A DNA stretch of 64,000 nt from Flavobacterium sinopsychrotolerans (GCF_900110375.1 NZ_FODN01000006.1:62001-126000), one strand, 5' to 3'. Counted from the stretch's first letter, positions 9,261 through 19,528 are shown. The notes: generated by a model not told the origin, from the letters alone. Made by a program: numbers and translations.

Positions 9261-12200
9261 ATGAAGTCAAACTATCTACTAATCCTTTTTCTATTTCTAT
9301 CCTCTTTTGGTTATGCCCAAGGATATGATGTTGGAGGACTTGTTAAAGAAGCAGGTTCTGGTTTACCTATACCTGGAGTAAATGTTCAAGTTAAAAACGG
9401 AACAATAGGAACAGCGACGGATATGGATGGTCGTTTTTCTATAAAAGGGGTTTCCTCCGGCGCAACTCTAGTATTTACTTATTTAGGATTTAAAAATTTA
9501 GAATATAAAGTAGTATCCAATACCAGTGCTCTTTCTATTTCATTACAAGAAGATTCTAAAGTGTTAGATGAAGTTGTAGTAATTGGGTATGGAAGTCAGA
9601 AAAAGCGAGAAGTAACAGGAGCCGTTTCTGTTGTAGACAGTAAAACTTTAGAGGCTTTGAAACCAGTTAAAATTGAACAAGCGTTACAGGGAACTGTTTC
9701 CGGAGTGAATGTGACTACTACCTCAGGTGCTCCAGGTGCAGCATTAGATATTCGTATTCGTGGAATTGCAACTAATGGTGATAACAGACCATTGACCATT
9801 ATTGATGGATATATTGGGGAATTAGGTTTATTAAATCCGAATGATGTAGAGTCTATTACCGTTTTGAAAGATGCTCAGGCAGCAATTTACGGCTCTACCG
9901 GTGCCAATGGTGTTATATTGATTACCACAAAAATGGGAAAAAAGAATGCAAAAGCAAAAATTTCGTTCAACTCCTATACCGGTTTTCAAGAAACGTCCAG
10001 AAAGCTTTCAACATTAGATGCGACTGAATATGCTTTATTACTAAATGAAAGTTATGCTAACGGAGGTAAACCACTTCCTTTTCCAGTTGCATCAGGTTTG
10101 GGCAAAGGAACAAACTGGCAGAATGAAATTTTTAGTAAAAGTGTACCAATAATTAGTCATGATTTATCTTTTACAGGAGGTTCAGAAAACGTTACTTATG
10201 CAGTTAGTGGGTCTCACTTAGACCAAGAAGGAATTGTGGGTGAAGCAAAATCCGGGTTTTTAAGAAATACAGCCAGAATCTCTTTAGGTGCTGATATTTC
10301 AGACAGATTAAAACTAAAAACAAATGTTATTTATACGTATTTCAACAGAAAAACATTACCTGAAGGAGGTAACGCATCTGTAGTAATGAATGCTGTCAAT
10401 GCTCCAAGGACTCTTAGTCCGTATGATGCTAATGGTGATTACACACTTTTTCCATTATCAGGATTAGGAAATGAAATGATTAACCCGTTAGCGCAAATTG
10501 CAAACAGTTATAATGATTATAATTTCAAAAAACTTAATGGAAATTTCGGATTAGATTATAAACTGTTTAAAGATTTTGTGGTTACCAGTACAATTGGTTT
10601 TAATACGTCTAACAGCGAATCTAAAAGTTTTGCAAAAATTTTGGATTATGGCGGAAAAGTTTTTGACGTAACAAGAAGTTCGGTTACTCAAAGTACTGTG
10701 AATAACAATGATTACTCTTTTGATATTTATGGAACCTATACCAAGAAATTTGGTGAGGATCATAATCTGGTTGCCACAATTGGAAATACTATTTTTAAAG
10801 AATACGGTAACGGATTATTTGCCACAGGTTATGATGTGCCAAACAATTCATGGGAATTTGCAGATATTTCATTAACAAAAGGGGCTCCGGCAGCAGGAAT
10901 AATTCCGGTGAGTTCTTATGTTTTTGACGAGAGAAAACTTTCTTATTTTGGTAGAGTACAGTATGATTTTAGAGGAAAATACCTTTTGTCAGCAATGTTA
11001 AGACGAGATTCATCAACAAAATTTGGACCTGGAAATAAAGTGGGTTATTTCCCTTCTTTTACAGCAGGCTGGGTAATTTCTGATGAAGGATTTTATGGAG
11101 AATCAAAACTGGTTAATTTCATGAAACTAAGAGCAAGTTACGGTACTTTAGGAAACGACAGAATTGGTAACAATGGTTACATTTCACAATTGAGTGGAGA
11201 AGCAACTTATGTTTTTGACGGCGCTTTAGTAAATGGAGTGGCGACAGGACAGATTCCTAATCCGGATTTGAAATGGGAAGAAGCTAAAAAATTCGATGTT
11301 GGTTTAGATTTGAAATTATTCAATAATAATGTAAATATTGTTGCTGATTATTTCATTGATACAAGAGCTGATTTATTAATAGTAAACATTCCTACTTCAG
11401 GCATAAATGGAACTGGAGCTCCGGGTGCAAGCTCACCAACAGTAAATGGAGGAACAGTTAGAAACTCAGGATTTGAATTTTCAATAGATTATAAAAATAA
11501 GCTGTCGGAAAACTTTTCTGTAAGCGTGGGGTATAATGTGACTCTTCTTAAAAATGAAACTTTAAGCACAAATGGCGTACCGTTCATACCTGGAGGTTCA
11601 TTTGGGATTTCTCAACTTCCACCAGCAAGAATGGAAGTAGGCTTACCGATAGGATATTTCTACGGGTATAAAACGGATGGAGTTTTTCAAAACCAAGCTG
11701 AAGTTGAAGCACATCCTTCTCAAATAGCTTTGGGTGCCGAAGCAGCTCCTGGAGACATTCGTTTTGTAGATGCAAATGGCGATGGTGTTATAAATATTAA
11801 TGATAAAACTAACATTGGAGATCCAATTCCAGCAGCAACAATGGGCTTTAATGTACAATTTAATTATAAAGCACTTGATTTTTCTATGTACACTTTTGCA
11901 TCAGTAGGAAATGATATGGTCCGTAATTACGAAAGTATTTATGATGATGTGAATCATTTAGATTACGTTTTAGACAGATGGACAGGCGAAGGAACAAGTA
12001 ATTCAGTTCCAAGAGTAACAACTGCTGCGACTTCTAATAAAGTTTTTTCTGATTATTTTGTTGAAGATGCTTCCTACATAAGAATTCAAAACATTCAATT
12101 AGGGTATACACTTAATTCGAATATTGCTGAAAAAATCGGGATATCAAAATTCAGATTGTACACAGGAGTAAATAATCTGTACACTTTCACAAAATATAGA

Positions 12201-12308
12201 GGCTTCGATCCCGGGGCATCTAATGGACAGCCAATTGGCGGAGGAATCGATGATGGTTTTTACCCAATTCCAAGAACCTACATGATAGGCTTAAACATTA
12301 ATTTTTAA
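9261..12308 (+). CDS. susC-like: SusC/RagA-family TonB-dependent outer-membrane transporter
   Basis: Outer-membrane channel expected to import oligosaccharides with the SusD partner encoded next. Signal peptide residues 1-19 (ends FGYAQ). Residues about 22-105 form a carboxypeptidase-regulatory-like domain, followed by LDEVVVIGYGSQKK, the region that in SusC proteins precedes the TonB plug. The plug (about 115-225) contains IRGIATNGDNRPL and the Gly-Ala-Asn-Gly-Val-Ile segment. A 22-strand-type barrel follows and ends in aromatic Asn-Phe, as outer-membrane barrels do. At 1015 residues it is of normal length. It is the first gene of a same-strand run (susC, susD, PKD lipoprotein, GH16, GH3, GH16) with short gaps, so probably one operon controlled by the upstream regulator. 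Confidence 0.95.
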   Translation: MKSNYLLILFLFLSSFGYAQGYDVGGLVKEAGSGLPIPGVNVQVKNGTIGTATDMDGRFSIKGVSSGATLVFTYLGFKNLEYKVVSNTSALSISLQEDSKVLDEVVVIGYGSQKKREVTGAVSVVDSKTLEALKPVKIEQALQGTVSGVNVTTTSGAPGAALDIRIRGIATNGDNRPLTIIDGYIGELGLLNPNDVESITVLKDAQAAIYGSTGANGVILITTKMGKKNAKAKISFNSYTGFQETSRKLSTLDATEYALLLNESYANGGKPLPFPVASGLGKGTNWQNEIFSKSVPIISHDLSFTGGSENVTYAVSGSHLDQEGIVGEAKSGFLRNTARISLGADISDRLKLKTNVIYTYFNRKTLPEGGNASVVMNAVNAPRTLSPYDANGDYTLFPLSGLGNEMINPLAQIANSYNDYNFKKLNGNFGLDYKLFKDFVVTSTIGFNTSNSESKSFAKILDYGGKVFDVTRSSVTQSTVNNNDYSFDIYGTYTKKFGEDHNLVATIGNTIFKEYGNGLFATGYDVPNNSWEFADISLTKGAPAAGIIPVSSYVFDERKLSYFGRVQYDFRGKYLLSAMLRRDSSTKFGPGNKVGYFPSFTAGWVISDEGFYGESKLVNFMKLRASYGTLGNDRIGNNGYISQLSGEATYVFDGALVNGVATGQIPNPDLKWEEAKKFDVGLDLKLFNNNVNIVADYFIDTRADLLIVNIPTSGINGTGAPGASSPTVNGGTVRNSGFEFSIDYKNKLSENFSVSVGYNVTLLKNETLSTNGVPFIPGGSFGISQLPPARMEVGLPIGYFYGYKTDGVFQNQAEVEAHPSQIALGAEAAPGDIRFVDANGDGVININDKTNIGDPIPAATMGFNVQFNYKALDFSMYTFASVGNDMVRNYESIYDDVNHLDYVLDRWTGEGTSNSVPRVTTAATSNKVFSDYFVEDASYIRIQNIQLGYTLNSNIAEKIGISKFRLYTGVNNLYTFTKYRGFDPGASNGQPIGGGIDDGFYPIPRTYMIGLNINF

Positions 12309-12319
12309 TTTGTATTAAA

Positions 12320-13801
12320 ATGAAAAAGTATATTTATATATCGATAGCAACCCTAACATTGGTTTCTACCCTAACGGTTTCTTGTAGTGATGATTTTGTT
12401 GATCGTCCCATAGAATATTCAATTGACTCCGAAAATTATTTTAATTCAAAATTAGAATATGATAATGCATTAATAGGAGCTTATGATTTATTACAGTCTA
12501 CTTTTATCAATGTTTTGATGGGGGAAATTGCCTCAGATAATACATTATGTGGCGGAAACAGTCCAACAGACGTTCCGGGATACCAACAAGTGGATGATAT
12601 GATTCACACTCCTGTGAATGCGAATCTAAAACAGTTATGGGATTGGATGTTTGCTGGTGTTCAAAGAGCAAATTACATCCTTGAGTTTAAAGACAAAACA
12701 GATTTTGTCGGTAAAAACCAAGTTATTGCTGAAGCTCATTTTTTGAGAGCCTATTATCATTTTGAATTGGTGAAATGGTTTGGAGGAATTCCTATGAATG
12801 GAGATAAAAGATTCAGTCCTGGTGATGAAAAAAAAGTGCCGCGTTCCTCAGTCGAAGAAGTCTATGCTTCTATCGAGGCGGATTTAATTTTTGCTTCCGA
12901 AAATTTATCAGCTACACCATCACAAACGGGTAGAGCTACAAAAGGAGCTGCTTTAGCTCTTTTAGGAAAAGCGTATTTGTACCAAGACAAATTTACTTTG
13001 GCGGCTACAACTTTTGAACGTTTAATTTCAAATTCTCCTTATTCTTTAGTTACGAATTATGATACAATTTTTGAAATGGCGGGAGAAAACGGACCAGAAT
13101 CTGTTTTTGAAATTCAATATACAGATGTTGAGGGCGGAGATTATGCAAACTTACAATTTTTAGAAGGTAATGTTGCTGTAGGTTTTAATGGACCAAATTC
13201 CTATGTAGGTCCTTTCTTTACTTCGGGTAATAATTTCAATCTTCCTACACAAAAAATAGTTGACGCATTTGAAGCTGGTGACAATAGAGAAGCCGTTGCT
13301 ATTTTAGACATGGCCGCATGGATAGCTGTAAACCCAGGAACGAGTTATACAAAACAAAATGAAGATACCGGTTATTTCAACAGAAAATACATTCCTAGAA
13401 TAAGAAATGCCAATGCCGCACTGGATTTAAAATTAACGAATCCAAATAATTACAGAGCCATTCGTTATGCTGACGTGCTTTTGATGGCAGCTGAAGCATA
13501 CAATAGAAGTGGACTGGATGACGCTAAAGCAAGAGGATATTTGAATCAAGTTCGAAGACGCGCTTTTGGAGATTTGAATCATGATATTTCATCTTCTGGT
13601 GCCGCTTTGACCGATTTTATTTTAGCAGAAAGAAGAGTGGAATTAGTAGGCGAAGGACATCGTTTCTTTGATTTAGTACGAACTGGTAAAGCTGCTCAGG
13701 AAATAGATGGATTTATTGCTGGTAAAAATGAGTTGTTTCCAATACCTATCGAGGAAATTCAATTCGCAAATGGAAATTGGCAACAAAATCCTGGATATTA
13801 A
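12320..13801 (+). CDS. susD-like: SusD/RagB-family glycan-binding lipoprotein
   Basis: Surface lipoprotein that caps the SusC channel and captures the glycan. Lipoprotein leader: residues 1-22 with Cys at 22 (TVSCSDD); the acidic residues right after the Cys fit a Bacteroidota surface-export signal. The RagB/SusD alpha-helical core is clear: LWDWMFAGVQRANYIL, then AEAHFLRAYYHFELVKWFGG (a hallmark TPR-like helix), and near the end AERRVELVGEGHRFFDLVRTG. Length 493 residues fits. It starts 11 bases after susC. Confidence 0.95.
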   Translation: MKKYIYISIATLTLVSTLTVSCSDDFVDRPIEYSIDSENYFNSKLEYDNALIGAYDLLQSTFINVLMGEIASDNTLCGGNSPTDVPGYQQVDDMIHTPVNANLKQLWDWMFAGVQRANYILEFKDKTDFVGKNQVIAEAHFLRAYYHFELVKWFGGIPMNGDKRFSPGDEKKVPRSSVEEVYASIEADLIFASENLSATPSQTGRATKGAALALLGKAYLYQDKFTLAATTFERLISNSPYSLVTNYDTIFEMAGENGPESVFEIQYTDVEGGDYANLQFLEGNVAVGFNGPNSYVGPFFTSGNNFNLPTQKIVDAFEAGDNREAVAILDMAAWIAVNPGTSYTKQNEDTGYFNRKYIPRIRNANAALDLKLTNPNNYRAIRYADVLLMAAEAYNRSGLDDAKARGYLNQVRRRAFGDLNHDISSSGAALTDFILAERRVELVGEGHRFFDLVRTGKAAQEIDGFIAGKNELFPIPIEEIQFANGNWQQNPGY

Positions 13802-13820
13802 AAATTAATATTATTTAAAT

Positions 13821-15416
13821 ATGAAAAAGTTAAAATTAATACTAAGTCTTTTTGCTCTAATCCTATTTTTAGGATGTTCTGACGAAAATAATGATATTGA
13901 TCTGGATGGCATAAACGCTCCTTCAAATGTTTCTGCTTTGACTACGATTACACAAGATAATTCTGGGAATGTTACTTTTTTACCTCGTGGCGAAGGAGTT
14001 ACTCAATATGAAATTTATTTTGGTGACGCAACTACAGCGCCTGTTTTCGTAAATCCGGGCGGAACAGTTACCCATAAATATGCGGAAGGTAAATTTCAGG
14101 TAAAAATTGTAGCAACAACCATCAACGGTAAAAAAACAGAAACTATTCAAGAAGTAACGGTTTCCTTTTTAGCACCAACAAGTTTTGAGCCTGTAATAAC
14201 TATTGGAAGCAATCTTTCGATTAATGTAACCGCCAAAGCAGAATTAGAAACTTTCTTCCAGGTGTATTTTGGAGATGTAGCGAATGAAGTTCCAGTAGAT
14301 TTCATGGAAGATGAAGTGATTACGCACACCTATTTAAATCCAGGAACGTATCAAGTAAAAGTGGTTGCACTAAGCGGTGGAATTGCTACGACACAAAAAA
14401 CGCAAAGTGTAACTGTAACTAATTTATTTGCTGCTCCAGTTCCTACAATCCCGGCAGCAAATGTCATTTCTATGTTTAGCGATAGTTATACTAATGTTAC
14501 TGTTGATACTTGGAGGACTTCTTGGTCACAAGCAAATTTGGAAGATATTGAGATTAGTGGCAATAAAACTAAAAAATACAGTGCCTTGAATTTTGTAGGT
14601 ATCGAAGCTACAACAACTCCGATAAATGCATCTGCAATGACTTTCTTTCATGCAGATATTTGGTCTTCAGACTTAACAGAGTTTAAAGTTAAATTAGTCG
14701 ATTTTGGCGCTGATGGTGCTTTTGGTGGCGGTGATGACAAAGAACATGAAATCACAATCTTAAATCCTGAAAAGGAAAAATGGGTAAGTTTAGATATTCC
14801 GTTAAGTGATTTTACTGGATTGACAACTCGTTCTCATATTGCGCAATTAATTTTTGTTGGAGGACCTTCAGGAAATACGACGGTTTTTGTTGACAACGTA
14901 TTTTTTTACAATCTAAATGGCTCTATAACAGCAGCACCAACGCCAAATGTAGCAGCAGCAAATGTGATTTCTATGTTTAGTGAAGCCTATACAAATGTAG
15001 CTGTTGATACATGGAGAACTTCATGGTCAAGTGCCACGCTGACGGATTTGAACATCAATGGAAATGCGACCAAAAAATATAGTGCCTTAGATTTTGTCGG
15101 AATAGAAACAACTACAACACCTATAAATGCTACTGCAATGACACATTTCCATACGGACGTTTGGTCATCAGACTTTACAGACTTTAAAGTAAAATTAGTC
15201 GATCTTGGAGCCAATGGAGTTTTTGGAGGAGGAGATGACGTAGAACATGAAATAACTATTCCGTCACCAGCAAAAGGTTCTTGGGTAAGTTTAGATATTC
15301 CGTTGAGTTCTTTTACAGGATTGACCACGCGAGCACATATTGGACAGCTCATTTATGTGGGTATACCTTCTGGAACTAACACCGTTTATATTGATAATGT
15401 TTATTTTCATAATTAA
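13821..15416 (+). CDS. Surface glycan-binding lipoprotein: two PKD-like domains plus a duplicated beta module
   Basis: Likely non-catalytic surface glycan-binding protein of the locus. Lipoprotein Cys in LFLGCSDENND with acidic residues after it. Two PKD-like domains at about residues 40-115 and 120-200, each ending in THKY or THTY plus a Gly-x-(Phe/Tyr)-Gln-Val-Lys strand. Then two copies of a roughly 155-residue module, about residues 212-372 and 379-531, sharing NVISMFS, VDTWRTSW, TKKYSALxFVGIE, VKLVD, FGGGDD, WVSLDIPLS and DNVFF/DNVYF. The modules look like beta-sandwich carbohydrate-binding domains that often carry the glucan-binding site in such proteins; no catalytic acid pair is apparent. 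Encoded 19 bases after susD, in the SusE/SusF position. Binding to laminarin is inferred. Confidence 0.8.
   Translation: MKKLKLILSLFALILFLGCSDENNDIDLDGINAPSNVSALTTITQDNSGNVTFLPRGEGVTQYEIYFGDATTAPVFVNPGGTVTHKYAEGKFQVKIVATTINGKKTETIQEVTVSFLAPTSFEPVITIGSNLSINVTAKAELETFFQVYFGDVANEVPVDFMEDEVITHTYLNPGTYQVKVVALSGGIATTQKTQSVTVTNLFAAPVPTIPAANVISMFSDSYTNVTVDTWRTSWSQANLEDIEISGNKTKKYSALNFVGIEATTTPINASAMTFFHADIWSSDLTEFKVKLVDFGADGAFGGGDDKEHEITILNPEKEKWVSLDIPLSDFTGLTTRSHIAQLIFVGGPSGNTTVFVDNVFFYNLNGSITAAPTPNVAAANVISMFSEAYTNVAVDTWRTSWSSATLTDLNINGNATKKYSALDFVGIETTTTPINATAMTHFHTDVWSSDFTDFKVKLVDLGANGVFGGGDDVEHEITIPSPAKGSWVSLDIPLSSFTGLTTRAHIGQLIYVGIPSGTNTVYIDNVYFHN
14454..15415 (+). repeat. Tandem in-gene duplication, period about 501 bp
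   Basis: Copy one begins at 14454 and copy two at 14955, both with GCAGCAAATGT followed by CATTTCTATG or GATTTCTATG. The similarity continues to the end of the gene, with mostly third-position differences, and encodes the two C-terminal modules of the PKD lipoprotein. Copy two lacks the linker that joins copy one to copy two. Confidence 0.85.
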
Positions 15417-15505
15417 TAAAAATAGATAAAATCAATTCATTATGAATTTAAAATGAGTTTGTATAAAACGAGTATCACAACTAGATTTTTTAAAAAATAG
15501 TAAAA

Positions 15506-17149
15506 ATGAAAAAAATAATAATAAACATAGTATCTGTTTTTGTCCTTCTTTTGATGGTCAATTGTCAGGAAGATAATTTAGCTTTTGGAGCATTAGATGC
15601 ACCAACAAATCTTCAGGTTACAGCAGAGTTAATAGGTAAATCAACTGCTTTTCCAAACGGAGATGGTTCCGGGAAAGTGAAATTTACCAGTACGGCAGAA
15701 AATACCATTTCATATAAATACGTTTTCAGCGATGGAACTTCTGAGAATTCTCCAAGCGGGATTTTTGAAAATACTTTTGCAACTCCCGGGATAAATACAT
15801 ACACAGTGACTGTTATAGCTTCAGGTAAAGGCGGAGTTGCGACTAATACGACGCTTGAAATAACTGTTTTTAGTGATTTCAAAGATGATCAAGCAGTACA
15901 ATTCTTAACTGGAGGCGCCACCAGAAAATGGTATTGGGCACAATCCGAAGAAGGGCATTTGGGTGTTGGGCCAAACGTAGCGTGGTCTGATCCTACTTTT
16001 GGAACAAAAAATTACTATCCGGATTTTTACTCCGCTAAAGCAAATGAAAAATCAGCTACGTGTTTATACAATAGCGTAATGACTTTTTCTTTAGTTGGTC
16101 AACAAATGAAATTTGAATTGGATAACAAAGGACAAACGTATTATAATGGTGCTTTTAAAGGCGGTGGTGATGATGCCTGTTATGACTTAAACACCAGCGG
16201 TGCTAAAACAGTAACGTTGAGCAAGTCAGATTCTTTTATAACTAAGAATCCAGATAGTGCCACACAAACCAGAGGTACTACAATGAATTTTGCAGATGGT
16301 GGTTTTATGGGCTATTATGTTGGAACCAGTTCTTACGAAATTCTATCAATTACAGATAACCGTATGGTAGTAAGAGTGATTCAGTCAGGAAATCCATTTT
16401 TGGCATGGTATCATACTTTTACAACAACTGCTCCTGGGGCGGCTGTAACGCCTACACCAACAGTAGATTATACTGTTTTGAAATTTGCAGATGAGTTTAA
16501 TGTTGACGGTGCTCCTGATCCTACAAAATGGGGCTATGACCTAGGTGCTGGCGGTTGGGGTAATGGTGAAGCCCAAACGTATACAAACGCTTCTGATAAT
16601 GTAATTGTTCAAGGAGGGAATCTAAAAATTACAGCGAAGAAATTAGGAACAGGATACACTTCTGCACGATTGAAAACAGAAGATAAATATGAATTCACCT
16701 ATGGTAAAATTGAGGTAAAAGCAAAACTACCAGTTGGCGGTGGAACTTGGCCTGCAATTTGGTCTTTAGGACAAGATTATAAAACAAATGCTTGGCCAAA
16801 ATGTGGTGAAATTGATTTCATGGAGCATAAAGGAAATGATCCGAATGTAATTCACGGGACTTTACATTACCCGGGTAATTTTGGTGGAAATGCAAACACA
16901 GCTAAAACAACGATAGCAAATGCAGCTACGGAATTTCATATTTATAAAACTATTTGGACTCCAACGACGATTCAGTTTTTTGTAGATGATAAGCTATTCC
17001 ATTCGTTTGCCAACAGTAGTTCAGTACCTTTCAATAGTGATTTTTTCATGATTTTGAATGTGGCAATGGGAGGAACTTTTGGTGGAGCTATTGATCCTGC
17101 TTTTACACAATCTTCAATGGAGATTGATTATGTAAGGATTTATCAATAA
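15506..17149 (+). CDS. GH16 endo-beta-1,3-glucanase (laminarinase-type) lipoprotein with PKD domain
   Basis: Endo-acting glucanase anchored at the cell surface that would cut beta-1,3-glucan into transportable pieces. Lipoprotein Cys at residue 20 (VNCQEDN). A PKD-like domain spans about residues 30-120, a domain I cannot name about 125-310 (starts GGATRKWYWAQ, has two Cys), then a Thr/Pro linker (PTPTVDY) and the GH16 catalytic domain about 320-547. The catalytic motif is EIDFME, with nucleophile Glu435, Asp437 and acid/base Glu440; the extra residue in this motif is the beta-bulge form found in laminarinases and related enzymes. WPKCG before it and a C-terminal IDYVRIYQ are also typical. 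Laminarin as substrate is inferred from the motif together with the GH3 partner; other beta-glucans are possible. Confidence 0.88.
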   Translation: MKKIIINIVSVFVLLLMVNCQEDNLAFGALDAPTNLQVTAELIGKSTAFPNGDGSGKVKFTSTAENTISYKYVFSDGTSENSPSGIFENTFATPGINTYTVTVIASGKGGVATNTTLEITVFSDFKDDQAVQFLTGGATRKWYWAQSEEGHLGVGPNVAWSDPTFGTKNYYPDFYSAKANEKSATCLYNSVMTFSLVGQQMKFELDNKGQTYYNGAFKGGGDDACYDLNTSGAKTVTLSKSDSFITKNPDSATQTRGTTMNFADGGFMGYYVGTSSYEILSITDNRMVVRVIQSGNPFLAWYHTFTTTAPGAAVTPTPTVDYTVLKFADEFNVDGAPDPTKWGYDLGAGGWGNGEAQTYTNASDNVIVQGGNLKITAKKLGTGYTSARLKTEDKYEFTYGKIEVKAKLPVGGGTWPAIWSLGQDYKTNAWPKCGEIDFMEHKGNDPNVIHGTLHYPGNFGGNANTAKTTIANAATEFHIYKTIWTPTTIQFFVDDKLFHSFANSSSVPFNSDFFMILNVAMGGTFGGAIDPAFTQSSMEIDYVRIYQ

Positions 17150-17221
17150 AACAGAAAATAGGGAATGAATAAGGGGGTCGGTTCTTTTACCGGCCTTTTA
17201 ATTGTAACAAAAAGTATAAAG

Positions 17222-19522
17222 ATGAGAAATAAATCCCTGTTAGCATCATTTGCTATAACAGCTCTAATAATTGCAGGTTGTGGCAATAAAATTTTAAAAT
17301 CAACTGTTTCTTATTCCAAAGAAAATGTTTTAAATACTAAAGTAGATTCGGTTCTCCAACTGATGACTTTGGAAGAAAAAGTGGGGCAACTCAATCAGTA
17401 TAACGGATTTTGGGATATTACAGGTCCGACTCCAAAAGAAGGTCAAGCGGCCAAAAAATACGAGGACCTGAAAAAAGGTTTAGTCGGATCGATGCTGAAT
17501 GTAAAAGGGGTAAAAGATGTAAAAGCGTTGCAAAAAATAGCGGTGGAACAAACCCGATTGGGAATTCCGTTACTTTTTGGGTTTGATGTTATTCACGGTT
17601 ATAAAACTATTAGCCCAATTCCGCTGGCTGAAGCAGCAAGTTGGGATTTAGAAGCAATAAAAAAATCGGCTGCAATAGCCGCTGAAGAAGCTGCTGCTGT
17701 TGGACTGAACTGGACTTTTGCTCCTATGGTTGATATTTCAAGAGACGCGCGCTGGGGACGCGTTATGGAAGGAGCCGGTGAGGATCCATTTTTAGGAAGT
17801 AAAATCGCCGTTGCGCGTGTTCAAGGTTTTCAAGGCGAAGATTTAGCAGCGACGAATACTATTTTAGCTTGCGCCAAACATTTTGCAGGTTATGCTTTTG
17901 CAGAATCAGGAAGAGATTACAATACGGTTGATATAAGCGAAACTGTGTTGCAAAATACTATTTTTCCACCTTTTAAAGCGGCAGTTGATGCAGGTGTGCG
18001 AACTTTTATGAACTCTTTCAATGAACTGAATGGAATTCCTGCAACAGGAAATGCCTATTTACAAAGAGAAGTTTTAAAAAGAGATTGGAAATTTGATGGT
18101 TTCGTAGTTTCGGATTGGGGTTCTATCAACGAAATGATTCCGCATGGATATGCCAAAGACAGTAAGCAGGCAGCTGAAATAGCGATTAATGCTGGTTCAG
18201 ACATGGATATGGAATCCAGTGCGTATGTGGAACATTTAGTGGCATTAGTTAAAGAAGGTAAAGTCAAAGAAAGTGATATTGATGATTCGGCAAGACGGAT
18301 TTTGAAGGTGAAATTCGAATTAGGTTTGTTTGAAGATCCGTATAAATATTGTGATGAAAGTCGAGAACTGGCAACCGTTGGAAAAACGGAATTTCAAGAA
18401 GGAGTTCTGGATATGGCCAAAAAGTCAATCGTGCTTTTGAAAAATGAGAAGGAATTATTGCCCCTTAAAAAATCAGGGCAAAAAATCGCCTTAATTGGTG
18501 CTTTGGCAAATGATAAAACGAGTCCTTTGGGAAGTTGGAGAATCGCAGCTGATGATAACTCGGCGGTTTCGGTTCTGGAAGGATTACAAAAGTACTCAGG
18601 AAATCAACTCACGTATGCAAAAGGAGCTGATGTAACCGAGGGAAGAACGCAATTCATTTGGGAAACTAAAATCAATACGATGGATAAAAGTGGATTTGCA
18701 GAAGCTATTTCAGCTGCAAAACAAGCTGACGTAGTAGTTATGGTTTTGGGAGAACACGGTTTGCAATCAGGTGAGGGAAGAAGCAGAACCGATATTGGTT
18801 TACCGGGTGTTCAGCAAGAATTATTAGAAGCAATTTATAAAGTCAATCCTAATGTGGTTTTGGTTTTAAATAATGGTCGTCCATTAGCGATTCCTTGGGC
18901 AGATGAAAATATTCCTGCAATTGTTGAAGGTTGGCATTTAGGAACGCAAAGCGGTAATGCAATTGCACAAGTTTTATACGGTGATTACAACCCAAGCGGA
19001 AAATTGCCAATGACTTTCCCGAGAAATGTAGGTCAGATTCCTATTTATTACAATTATAAAAATACTGGAAGACCAGTAATGAACGAACCTGAAAGTGTGT
19101 TTTGGTCTCATTATATCGATGAAAAAAATACGCCTTTGTATCCTTTTGGTCACGGTTTAAGTTACTCTAAATTTGAATATTCGGATTTGCAATTATCATC
19201 CAAAACATTTGCTAAAAACGGTAAAATTGAAGTTTCTGTAAATTTAAAAAATACTGGAAAAGTTGCCGGAAAAGAAGTGGTTCAATTGTATATCAGAGAT
19301 TTGATAGGAAGTATCACGCGTCCAGTAAAAGAGTTGAAAGGATTTGAAATGATCGAATTGCAACCCAACGAAACCAAAAAAGTGGTATTTACAATCGATG
19401 AAAAAACAATTGAGTATTTCACTGCCAACAGAAAATGGGAAGCAGAAGCTGGAGACTTTAAAGTGTTCATCGGAGGAAGTTCAGTAACAAAATTGGAAGG
19501 TGATTTTCAATATTCAAATTAA
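17222..19522 (+). CDS. bglX-like: GH3 beta-glucosidase lipoprotein
   Basis: Exo-acting enzyme that would release glucose from the glucan oligosaccharides made by the GH16 enzymes, in the periplasm or at the membrane. I start it at ATG 17222, which gives a clean lipoprotein leader (residues 1-19 ending IIAGC); the frame opens at 17165 but that adds 19 residues that spoil the leader. The N-terminal (alpha/beta)8 domain contains AKHFAGY and FVVSDWGS with nucleophile Asp298. The second domain has KKSIVLLKNE and VMVLGEHGLQSGEGRSR, and a fibronectin-III-like C-terminal domain (about 680-766; KNTGKVAGKEVVQLY). Typical GH3 architecture and length (766 residues). Not followed by a terminator; the next GH16 gene starts 6 bases later. 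Confidence 0.92.
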   Translation: MRNKSLLASFAITALIIAGCGNKILKSTVSYSKENVLNTKVDSVLQLMTLEEKVGQLNQYNGFWDITGPTPKEGQAAKKYEDLKKGLVGSMLNVKGVKDVKALQKIAVEQTRLGIPLLFGFDVIHGYKTISPIPLAEAASWDLEAIKKSAAIAAEEAAAVGLNWTFAPMVDISRDARWGRVMEGAGEDPFLGSKIAVARVQGFQGEDLAATNTILACAKHFAGYAFAESGRDYNTVDISETVLQNTIFPPFKAAVDAGVRTFMNSFNELNGIPATGNAYLQREVLKRDWKFDGFVVSDWGSINEMIPHGYAKDSKQAAEIAINAGSDMDMESSAYVEHLVALVKEGKVKESDIDDSARRILKVKFELGLFEDPYKYCDESRELATVGKTEFQEGVLDMAKKSIVLLKNEKELLPLKKSGQKIALIGALANDKTSPLGSWRIAADDNSAVSVLEGLQKYSGNQLTYAKGADVTEGRTQFIWETKINTMDKSGFAEAISAAKQADVVVMVLGEHGLQSGEGRSRTDIGLPGVQQELLEAIYKVNPNVVLVLNNGRPLAIPWADENIPAIVEGWHLGTQSGNAIAQVLYGDYNPSGKLPMTFPRNVGQIPIYYNYKNTGRPVMNEPESVFWSHYIDEKNTPLYPFGHGLSYSKFEYSDLQLSSKTFAKNGKIEVSVNLKNTGKVAGKEVVQLYIRDLIGSITRPVKELKGFEMIELQPNETKKVVFTIDEKTIEYFTANRKWEAEAGDFKVFIGGSSVTKLEGDFQYSN

Positions 19523-19528
19523 AATAAA

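Noticed and set aside
17165-17221. Upstream extension of the GH3 gene
   Set aside because: It would put 19 residues in front of a perfect lipoprotein leader.
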